NCBI RefSeq assembly: GCF_032854445.1
Contig: NC_088305.1
Span: 25,258,628-25,322,627 of the forward strand
Source: Liolophura sinensis
Lineage: Eukaryota; Mollusca; Polyplacophora; Chitonida; Chitonidae
DNA: 64,000 bases
Direction of reading: 5' to 3'
The notes beneath the pieces were generated by a model. It saw only the letters and a list, made by a program, of their open reading frames with translations. It did no database searches and had not been told where the DNA came from. Below, piece after piece: positions 22,231-34,200 of the stretch (the stretch's first letter is position 1; each line of letters starts with the position of its first letter). The position numbers and the translations under genes were made by a program.

Positions 22231-25200
22231 CTGTTGGTGTGAAGAAAAAGCAAGGCTTATGGCAAAGTGATGTATTTACTGACCTATTTAATTTTGAATT
22301 GGTTTTTTGACAAAGTATATAATAGCGCATTAAACAGTTTTAACTAAAAAAAGAGGAAACCAGAATGACTGACCAGGACCTTGTAATATTCATAATGTCA
22401 AGATTTCACAGAACAAAGTCAGTATATACATGTATACGACCAAAAATGAAGTAACAATTACCCCAAATGATCAAGAATATTGCCCACAAAAGTGCATTTT
22501 TGAAGGCAAATAAATGAAATAAAATGTTATTTTTGGTGTTAAAGCTTACAATTTTCCAGTAGACTGTCACCCCATGTTCCAAGCAGACCTAAACACACTT
22601 TTCTAAACTCGATAGAACTCCCAGAATCAGGAAAAATGATCAAGTTAGTCATGGTCGAAATTTACTGTTATTTAGGGTAATTTTGTCTTTACACAGACTG
22701 CTGTGACCATGATAGGGAAGTTTCGAGTTCAAACTCTTTTATCGATGAAGGTAGAAAAAGTACCAACTATATCATGTGGCCTATCAAAAATGTTAGGCAA
22801 CTATTTTTGATCACATTTGCTATAACATGAGCGTCTGAAAAAAGTGCCATAAACAGTAATTTAGATTAGATGAATGACAGAGAAAATTGAGAATCTGAAC
22901 GTTTGTGAACTTGAGAAGTGACTAACGGAAAGAGGTGTCATTTGTGCCTCTGGAAAAGAGTGAGACAGGTAATCAGTAAATTAATGTCAAGAAAGCTTGC
23001 CAAACATTTCTCACAAGTCACACAACACAGTTGGACTGTTGAGGATAAAAAAGTTCCAACTCGATACTCCGCTATTCACCCGGTTTTCCACAAACAGTTT
23101 AGAGGCACACCACAGGTTTGATGGTAGCTTGCTGCAGAATTGGTCTACTAGAAATTTTTGCGTGACTATTATAACTTTGTCAGACTGTTACAGGGAACAG
23201 TAATTTGTCACAAACCATGGCAGGTGGTCTAACAACAACTAAAGACAAACAAAAACAATGTCTAAATCTCTGAAAAAAGTCATCCTAGATGTGGTAGCAA
23301 GGCTACAGCACTAAAGTGGTATCCTGCAGGAGATACATGAGTGCAAAACTTCAGCTCAATACACAAAGTAATGACATGAAGAATTCAAAAATTTAAGGTA
23401 ATTATTATGCCCAAAGAGTTTTGGTAATGGAACACCCCTCCCTGGTGTCACTGTGATATATATGTAAGTAAAACTTCAGGATTGTACTTTTTGAGATTCA
23501 ACCCCTAACATTGATTCTAACACAGACTACACTGTCAGAATTCAGATATGTACACCCTGAATCAATGATGGAATATCCCCCTGCCCTACATGTACATGTG
23601 TTATTGTGCTCGACATGTGTACAAACCCTGAGCTCAATACCAACAGCACTTTTTAAGATACACACCCTCCCTCCAACCCTAGCACTTTGTTTAACATTGC
23701 TTTCCTTGTCACTGGACGCTGACACTCAGGGTATGACATAAGCTACGCCCAATACAAAGCTAAAAACTGCATGAGGCCACATAACAAAACAAGTACAAAT
23801 ACTCACTAGAACGTTTACTGGGTGGAACTGCTGGAGGTCCACCGTTGATTTCTAAGCTGTAATCATAAACAAAACGGTTTTGATTCCTCAGCATAAATAC
23901 AATCCATTTACAGAGTCGCTTTCCTAAATGTTAATTCGAAGATGATTAAGACTTTTATTCTAACTTTCGCTTACATATTAACATAAATACTTTCACAGCA
24001 CCAGTCAATCAGAGCCGATCATGGTTTTGCTTAACAAAGCATAATTCCTCTAAGTGTGGAAGGTATGACAGCATGGATGGTCGTGAGATTCCCCCACACT
24101 CTGCCCGGTTTCCTCTGCTGTCGTCGTATAAATGAAATATTCTTGAGTGCAGCGTAACACACCAATAAATACACCAATAAATGCAAAGAAATAAACACAA
24201 AGCATAAAATGTACATGTCATTTTACATGAGCACAGTAATTCTTCAACCTTTTCGCGTGTTTGTAAGGTGTTTATTTGAGCAAATTCTGACGACACTATT
24301 CTGTGAAGGCTGATAAAATTATACTCTTTGTGATGCCCTGAAATCAAACCAATATAGTTTTGCATCCAGAATCAAATTAAAAACATGAATAATTGCACTT
24401 AAATTTCCTTCCATATGCAAACAGGTTGAGGAATTGGGTTAATTTTCACTGCAACATAAAAATATCAACAACATTGTGGTTATGGGTGCACAGAGCTTGA
24501 TGCCTCTCTCTAAACAAGCCCCTGAACTTAGTGGTTCATACATTGTCCTGCAGGAAAAGAAATGGTGTACAACTTTAAAACTCCCTACAGCAAGACTTTG
24601 TTGGTTAACTAGCTTTGTTGGAATTTTTCACGTAAGTCTCGGGACGTTCGATAAATATGGGCCCTAGTGTCATACCTGAACAAGCTTCTTTAAGTTGCTT
24701 ATCTAAATTAGAAGAAAGTTAAAATATAATGTAAGTTTCATCAAACACACAATTAAAAACTATGTGTAAAAATACTTTCATTTATTTTTTTTAGATTTTT
24801 TTAAAAGCGTTGAAAGGCATTCCAATATTTGAATACTACGGTGAGATTTATATGCCATACTGACGGTATGGAGGAACTCTAGCATCACATCTTTTTTTCT
24901 AATGTCCACAAGAAGAAAGGAATCTTTGGAAGCAATACTTCAGTGATCTTTTACTCATAGGTAAAAAAAAAACGTTATTCTAACATTCAGTGTCGTGAAA
25001 AGAGTTGGACAAACTCTCATGACATCAGTGTTCCTAATCTCTGATAGTATGTTCCATAAAGACCACCTTGGAATTCAAACATCTGAGCGCCTTTAACTCT
25101 CTTCATAAAAATGTATATATAAAAAAAAATGAAAGCATCTCTGTGCACAGGTTTCAGTGGTCTATATTTAATATTTAATTTAATAATAAAGCTCAAAATT

Positions 25201-28200
25201 TGATTACTAACTCAAATAAGTCTCATACGTATCAGAAGGCAACCAATACAGTAATTATCATATCTAATCTAAATCTATCTAAAGCAGACTTATCAAGCAG
25301 AAATCTTTTCTGTTATATTTTGGCACCCTATATAATAAAAAGCGATAAACTTTTGGAAGTCTTCTTCTACTCACCACAGCGCTGGGAGTCCAATGATCTT
25401 TGCTCTTCTGAAATCCTCTATAAACTCTCCGCTGATTTTGGGATCACTTCCGATGTTGTTCATCATCTGGTCGTACAGTCCGGGGCAGTTCCGGCACGAT
25501 GCTAGCAGAATACGAGCAGCGGTCTTGTTGAAAGTCAGGTAACCTAGGGCAACAGCTACTGCTGTTCGCACAAGGTCATTGTCAGAATCGAGGCGCTCCA
25601 TGAGAAGGTCAATCACACCAAGCGTTACCATGGCGTCGGGGATTCCTGCTCGTGTGTGAGCCAGGCTGGAGAGCAGACTGGATGCAAGAACAACAGCGTT
25701 GTCATCTTCCGAGCGAACCATGTCTACCAGCAAGGAGACCCCTCGAGCTGTCAAGGTCACCTGGTCCTGATCAACGATCACACGCGACAAAACAACAATC
25801 TGAAAAACATCCAAGCATCATCATGAGGGTGTGATGGATCTTCTGTAATCCAAGGACAAGGTGAGCAATGGGGAATGAGGGTGTACTGGATCTTCTGTGA
25901 TCCAAGTAATCTCCTTAAATTTACTGGACAATTTTCAACAGAGGCTTTGCACGAAATTGGCTCACAAAATTACTAAAGACTTTGGGATTTACATACTCAT
26001 AAGTGATGAAAGATTTTGCTTCCGCGACGCATAATGTTTATCTTACATCATTTTACATATATGATAATATCATGACACAAGCCTTTCCTAACCAAGACTT
26101 AACAAAAAAGTGGGAAAAGTAGGACAGGGGAGGGGGGAGCTGCTGACATCCATTTGCGTTGTGAGGTCACATGTACTAAAATAGCATAATTATCCTGAAT
26201 CCACATGCACCTTTCACCGGTTGGCTGTGGTGAAGGTTATACACCAGGAAGTTCATGGCACACATGGCCGGTTGGCTGTGGTGAAGGTTTTACACCAGGA
26301 AGTTCATGGCACACATGGCCGGTTGGCTGTGGTGAAGGTTTTACACCAGGAAGTTCATGGCACACATGGCCGGTTGGCTGTGGTGAAGGTTATACACCAG
26401 GAAGTTCATGGCACACATGGCCGGTTGGCTGTGGTGAAGGTTATACACCAGGAAGTTCATGGCACACATGGTACATGTACAGTGGGTTGCCCTGTGCCGC
26501 ACCCATTTTTACCTCAACCCATAAACCTGACTGCCTTCGTACAAGTGTAAAAAGAGTACAAAGCAAAATAAATATAATTAATCTAAGTTAAAGGCTACAA
26601 TATTATCAATTCTGCATTTCATTTCAGGATGTAAAAATGCAAACACGGTTAGAAACTTTTCCACTGAAAACATTTTCGCACTTAGGAAAAAAACTTTAGC
26701 ACTGTGCATTTGTACCAAGCAATGTATAAACAAAATGTCAATTCAAGATGAAGCGCCTCCTACCTGGAATGCTGCGTAACACTGGTAGTACTCATCTCCA
26801 GAGTTGAGAAAGCGCTGGAAGACAGAATAGCGAATACCTCCTGCCTCTCGGATCGCATACTGCTGGGGCGTGTTGTTAAAGGCGAACACAGTCAGTGCCA
26901 TACCAGCTTTAAGGCGAATATCCTGAAGAAAAAAAGACCACATTTTCATTTTCCTAATACAAAATGGCGGCAAGATTTGTGCATAATTCAGTGTAAACTG
27001 CTGCCCTTTCCCCAAATATTTGGCCATCCCCCTGAGATTTGAGCGGGATTTGAGTACAGTGCCTCAACAAGATCACTGAACAAAACAGGTTCCCACCAGA
27101 AAAATTAACTTATCACTGTATAAAAGTAAAAAGTCTCATCAATGATGAAAGTGGATAAACTCATGAGACAAATGAAAACAAAGTATAAAAATCTAAAGTA
27201 TCAGAAGTGTCAACTTAATCCACATCTTTAGTTCTCAGAAGATCCAGTACACCCTCCTTCCCCATTGCTCACCTTATCCTTGGATCAGAGAAGATCCAGT
27301 ATACCCTCATCCCCCATTGCTCACCTCATCCTTGGATCACAGAAGATCCAGTACACCCTCATTCCTCATTGCTCACCTCATCCTTGGATCACAGAAAATC
27401 CAGTACACCCTCATGCCCATTGCTCACATCAACCTTGGATCACAGAAGATCCAGTACACCCCCATGCCCATTGCTCACCTCGTCCTTGGATCACAGAAGA
27501 TCCAGTACACCCCCATGCCCATTGCTCACCTCAACCTTGGATCACAGAAGATCCAGTACACCCCTATGCCCATTGCTCAACTCAACCTTGGATCACAGAA
27601 GATCCAGTACACCCTACTGGCCCCTGCTCACCTCATCCTTCGATCCAGTACACCCTCACTCTTATACGCTCATGCCATTCTTGGATCTCAGAAAATCCTG
27701 TATACCCTCGTCCCCCATTGCTCACCTCATCCTAGGACCTCAGAAGATCCCGTACACCCTCATCTGCCATCTCATCCTTGGATCTCAGAAGATCCAGTAC
27801 GCCCTCATCCCCCACTGCTCACTTCAACCTTGGATCACAAAAGATCCAGTACACCCTCATCTCCCATCCCTCACCTCATCCTTGTTATCTCAGAAGATCC
27901 AGTACACCCTCATCCCCAATTGCTTACCTCGTCCTTCGATCTCAGAAGATCCAGTAAGATCTCGAACTGGAATCCTTGCACATCCTTCAGCTTTTCCTGG
28001 TTGTCGCGGTTACTGAGAACGACGCAGCCCAGCGTGTTAGCAATCTCCACCTGAATCTCCTGATTGGGCGGGGAAAGAAGCAGCTGAACGAGGACAGGTA
28101 TGGTTCCTTCCTCTGCCAGTCTCCGCTGGGTCAGTTTATTGTTGCGGTAAGCCACACCTACAAGTATACGCACATATGCAGGATGAAATCACATGATAAA

Positions 28201-31200
28201 GCACATCAACAAACTGGATCTACTGTAATTCTTCAACCTTTTAGCATGTTTGCAAGGTATTTATTCCAGAATATTCTGAAGGAATTATTCTGTGTTGACT
28301 GATAAAATTATACTTTTTGTGAAGCCCTGAAATTGGACAATCCAACCAATAAAGTTTTGTTTCCAAAACCAAATTAAAAATGTGCATAAATTGCACTGTA
28401 AGTTGCTGTTTCGTATGCGAAAAAGGTTGAGGAATTAGGGTACTATGTTTCCTAAATCATTATGTGCACATATTTTTCTCTGGCTACTCGGATGCCCTGC
28501 TGGTTGAGGAAGTTGAAGTACTGGTTTGCTCTGACAATCAGGGCATTGACCAATAAGGTCAACTCTTGCTGTTTCAGTTGTGATGCCAGATTCGAAGGTT
28601 TGGTTATCCTGTTTCCACCAACGGTAAAGCTGACACCTGTGAAAATTTCTTGAGCACGGCACCAAGCATCAATCAAGTAAATAACTAAACAAACATTGTG
28701 CATTTATTGTTGAATACACAGCCTTGAATGAATTGATGCTTGGGGTTTTACGTCAGTTGTATGACGAGAAGGAGTCATTAGAGTCTTCTTGTGGCAGGGT
28801 GAGCTCATGCTGCAAACGTGCTGCCACCACTGAAGTATAATGCTGTGAAGACACCAGACATGACACCCCATCCAGTCACATTTTACTGACACCGCGCCAA
28901 CCAGTGATGATTCCTTGCTCTAACGTCTCAGTGCTGAGCGCTAAGCAAGGCAGCATCAAGTACCATTTTTCAAGTCTTTGTAATGACTCGACCCAGGTTT
29001 GATCCTGATGTCTCCCAACTTCTACACTGCTTTGCATGGGGAACAGAAACAGTAGCAGAACAACTATGGGCACCGGTGACTAAAAATAGATTTAACTGAA
29101 TGGTGCTTATGCCATTGACTTATGTTTGACTGGAGTCTGATGATTTATTTATTTATTTGATTTCTATTTTGCGCCGTACTCAAGAATACATGTATTTTGC
29201 TTATACGACGGCGGTCAGCATTATGGTGGGTGGAAACTGGGCACAGCCTGGGGGAAACCCACGACCATCTGCAGACTGCTGGCAGACCTACGGGCGGGCA
29301 GAGAGGAAGCTAGCATGAGCTGGACTTGAACTCACAGCGACCGCATTGGTCAGAGACTCCTGGGTCATTATGCTGCGCTAGCATGCTAAGCAACTGAGCC
29401 ACGGAGGCCCATGGAGTCAGATGAATGTGAGCTCAGATGAATGTGAGCCTAGAGGACATCATTTCACAGGTGCCTGTCAAATCTCCTCACATATTCATCT
29501 AGCCCTGATATTCCAAAAAATTTCATTTCTATTCCATACTTTTCTGATACTGACCAACACACAGGGTTCCGATGACCTTGATGACCACAAGTAAAACACG
29601 ATCAGATGTCTTCTGAGAGCGCAGAAGTCTTGCTAGTTGTTGGAAAGCGTCTGCCTCTGCCAGTTTGTTCTGGTTAGCTATATTCTCTCTCCCCAGAGCA
29701 ATCGCCATCATACAGCCTGAGGACAGGGAGTTATATGAAACATGAATATACATGTACATACATCTAACAAGTTTTACTGAGTGGTAAAAAGAATTGCATA
29801 AAGGGAATGTAAAAAAAAAAAGGGCGTTCTAAATTGATTTATTTATTTATTTGACTGGTGTTTATGCCGTACTTAAGAACATTTCACTTATACGACAATG
29901 GCCAGCATTATGGTGGGAGGAAAGCTGGGGGAGCCCGGGGAAAACCCACGACCATCCGCAGGTTACTGTCAGATCTTCCCATGTCCGGCCGGAGAGGAAG
30001 CCAGCATGAGGAAGACTCGAACTAAGAGCGACCGGATTGGTGGGGGACTCCTGGATCTTTTTAAACTGAAGATGACCTATAAAACATTGTGTAGCATCAT
30101 GCATTTCATGTAAAAACACGCTTTTAGAAGTACGTAAGTCCTTAAAATGATGCTTTTGTTGCCAATTCTCTTCAGTTTTTTTCTGAAATCGCACAAGTAA
30201 ACAATACGAAATAAAAATAAACTTTAAAAGGACCTATGCGGTGGACAAATTTATCAGAGTCAAGCAAACTGTGTGACTTGAAACTGCGAATTTTAGGTGA
30301 AATACAATATGGGGATTTTAGTAATTAAATTGTATTGGTCACGCAAATTTATATATTTCAGACGACAATGTTACAGGGATACAGAATGCATTCTGATTGG
30401 CTGGTGTCCCTTGACTAAAGTTGAATTTGAAGTGTGGTAGATTTATTCAAGTGTGACCAAGGCTGCAAGATTTAACCCAGGGAACCCTATCTCCACGGTC
30501 AGCCAATCAGCATCGATTCTGTATCCCTTTATACAAACAAGAACTTCCCACCATGTATGGTATTACCGGAATAGCATGGACCATCGCTGACAGGTGGCCT
30601 GCATGCCAGCACAGCGCAATGACCCAGGAGCCTCTCACCAATGCCGTTGCTGTGAGTCCTCTCAGGCCATGAGGAGGAAGGTTCTGCCAGAAAACTGCAG
30701 ATGCCTGGTTTCCTTTCACCATAATGCTGGCTGCCACTATACAAGTGAAATATTCTTGAGTATGCAGATAAATAAATAAATGTACTGTGTTTATTTTATA
30801 CAGGCACAGGCTTGTGCTCTTACCAACATAGAGGAGCTTCTCCGTGGGTTCCAGTAACATCTGGATGATGTACTGGATGCCAACCCTCTCTGCAATGTAC
30901 CTCTGCTGGGTTTTAGTGTGCCCTGCAAGCGCCCACAAGGAACACGCCCCCTGCTCTCGCACTTCTGTGTTGATGTTCTGTTAAACACACACACAAACCT
31001 GATAGAGAATTTCTATATAAATGTATATCTGGTAGAACAGCAAACAATTAAATAAATAAACTGGACAGTACTATATACTTTTTTTCTGAAATTTTAAATT
31101 AATTTAACAAAAAAAATCAAATTTATTTTACAAACTAGTTCCAAACAGAAATGACCATAAACTCTGATTACCCTTAGCTGTTAGGTATACATTTTTTTTT

Positions 31201-34200
31201 TCTTTATTTGATTCAAATTCTATTTTTCAAGAATATTTCACTTATATGGCAGCAGTTAGGTGTATGTGTAACCCTAAGACTGAAACCACCATCCAACACC
31301 TAACTGACAAACCTACATATCTCAAGACAATGTTAAATCAGTGAGAGCCAGATCTGAACCTGAAAACCTCATAAGTCATGTAAGAGATCTAAACTGAGGC
31401 TTTTCAAACCACTCAGGCAGTTATTTTCTCACTCTAACGGTGCATGGCAACACCATATGAAGTTCAAATTACATGTATGCTCAAATGACAAATGTGTAAA
31501 ATCATTCAATTCAAAACCCTGATGGACACTTCACAATTATCAAAAGATCAATTTTGATGTTAACACAAAATTCTTTCGACATATATTAAGCACAGCAGGC
31601 TTGTGCATTTGCTGAGAATGAAGTGCGATCACAGTACCTGAGCCCCTCCTCATGGCACTGAAATGCGAAATTAGCTAAGCATTATTGTAATACCCCATGT
31701 TGTGTTTTCGCACCTTCAGCAGCCTGATCAAAGCCTCGGGGGCATTCAACTTTAGAAAGGCTTTCTGACTGTCAGGATTGTTCTCCGCTAGAGACTCCAG
31801 GGCACTTGCTGCTTTCACCTGCACTGTTATGTTCCTTCCTTTGATCAGGTCAACAAGCGGTCTGGAAAATGAAAGTAAAAGTGTCAGAATTCATGCCATG
31901 GCTGCCGTCAAAATGGATGGTTATGCTCTATACTTCACCAACGTCAACAAATGGTTCGGAAAATGAAAGTGAAACTGAAACTGAAGGGCTTATATGTTAT
32001 ATACTACATGAAGATCAACAAGTGGTCTGGAAAATGAAAGTGAAAGTATTCACACAACAGCTGCCTTCAACCTGCAGGGTTTATATGTTATATACTACAC
32101 CCAGATCACAAGAGGAAGGGAAAATGAAACTGAAAGTGTTAGAATTCACACAAAAGCTGATTTCAACCTGAATGCTTTCATCTATTCTATTCTATACTAC
32201 ATATGTACCTACAGTTGTAGGTTAACAGGTAGCTGGAAAGACTTAAAACAGAAAACCAGAACTAACGGTACTGGCATACATATAACAAAGTTGTAAGCAT
32301 CTTAATCAGAAAAATTGAAAACAAAATCTAAAATTCTCACAGTTAATTGCATCCATTTTCTGTTTCAGTTTAAGTACAATGAAAAAATAGACAGATTAAA
32401 TCCATACATCACATAGCTGCCTGAAAAATTAAACCCTTTCATAAACTTAGAACAACAAATTTATTTTTTTTATTTATTTATTTATTTACGTAATATTTGA
32501 TGTTTGCACAGATCCTCTAGATTCTATCTGCTAACAATACTACACAACCTTAGAACTTTTTTTTACATGCTCTGCATACTTGGTATACTCAAAACCTCCA
32601 CTTACTTGACAGCTCCCTCTGATACTACAGCGTCCTGATTGGCACAGTGCGCCCGCGTTAACGCTGCTATTGCAGCCGCTGTCCCAGCTTGAAGGTTGTC
32701 TGATGGTAGATAATACAGAATAACATCATTCTTAAATTTTTAACGGCTTTCAATGCTCTCCTGATCAAAAAATTCATTTGTTTATTTATCGTACTTCACC
32801 TGCATTTTTGAAAAAACATATTTTGTTTTACTATTTTTATAAAGGTGAGATGTCAGGATTTCTTTCACTGATAAAAGTGATATCTCACTGACTAGAGTTA
32901 GATATCACTGTTGCTATTACGCACTCTGACACCATGACGTCACAAAGCAACATTTTGTTTTATGACGTTCCAATCTGAGTTTAGAAGAATGACATCATAA
33001 TACAATATCAAAATTCAGTCAACTTTAACATTTTTTACATCACGCAACAAGACATCATACTAGATGTCACGTGTGACATCATGCTATATACACAAGTCTG
33101 TGAGGGCCCACAGCTAAAACATTGCTTTAACTTGTTCAAATACACAAAATCACGATATTCTGAAAATATAAATAAAAAATGGAATATTGCACAGTGAAGG
33201 TTGAATATTATAAATTTTTTCTCCTTAAAGGTGCAAATGATAACCCACTCCACGCTTCGAGAGGGTTATCATTAGAACATCTCACTCAAATTGAGATCAT
33301 ATTCATCATGTTCAGCCTTCAGTGTGCAATATCCTCCACAGATTCTAACTGATTCATCCACTTTAAAGGGCTGTAAAGTTTGATTAATCTCCTGTCACGA
33401 AAATATTAAACGTTGCTATTCAGAGTATCATTTTAATGCCTTCATGTTAGAAAGTGCTTTTTTTTACGTACAAATACTCAGTTGAAACACAGCATTTGAC
33501 TGTTTATGTGAATGTCATACAAAAGACAATTTTACTTTTATAATGGTGGTCAAGAAACCGGACTGCCCGTTGTAAAACCATCCTTCACCATGTACCTCAC
33601 AACTATCCTGATTTAGAATTGCAACCGAGCCGGTGACAACTGATTTTATTTATTTATTTATTTATTTGATTGGTGTTTTACGCCGTATTCAAGAATATTT
33701 CACTTATACGACGGCGGCCAGCATTATGGTGGGGGGAAACCCACGACCCACGACCATCCGCAGGTTGCTGACAGACCTTCCCGCTTACGGCCCCGAGAGG
33801 AAGCCAGCATGAGCTAGACTTGAACTCACAGCGACCGCATTGGTGAGAGGCTCCTGGGTCATTACGCCGCGCTAGCGAGAACTGAATTTAAGTAAGTGAT
33901 TAGGAGCCGATCAGTTTTGATGATAACACCGACGATAGCCCCTCCTCATGTGCATCCATCTTCCTGTCAGCAAGGTTGATACTGTGCTACAGACTTCATA
34001 ATCACCCTTGCTTTACTGTACTCAGAAAAGTCTTCAGAAATCTACTCTTTCAACAGCCAATGGCATTGCGGCCCACGTACTTAGGGCCAGGGCATTTTCA
34101 GCCAATCACTGATCGTCCCTTATAAATGTGTATTTCCTTGTTTCGCAGGAAATGCATGAACGTTTGGATCTGATTTGTTCCTGGACAAAACATTATGCAG

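Noticed and set aside
26205-26591. Collagen-like or toxin-like 17-residue repeat ORF
   Set aside because: Five copies of a 51-bp minisatellite; open in two frames and no start context or splice evidence.
27265-28054. Proline and serine-rich repeat proteins on the + strand
   Set aside because: They are translations of the exon-16 donor array in the antisense direction, open in several frames.
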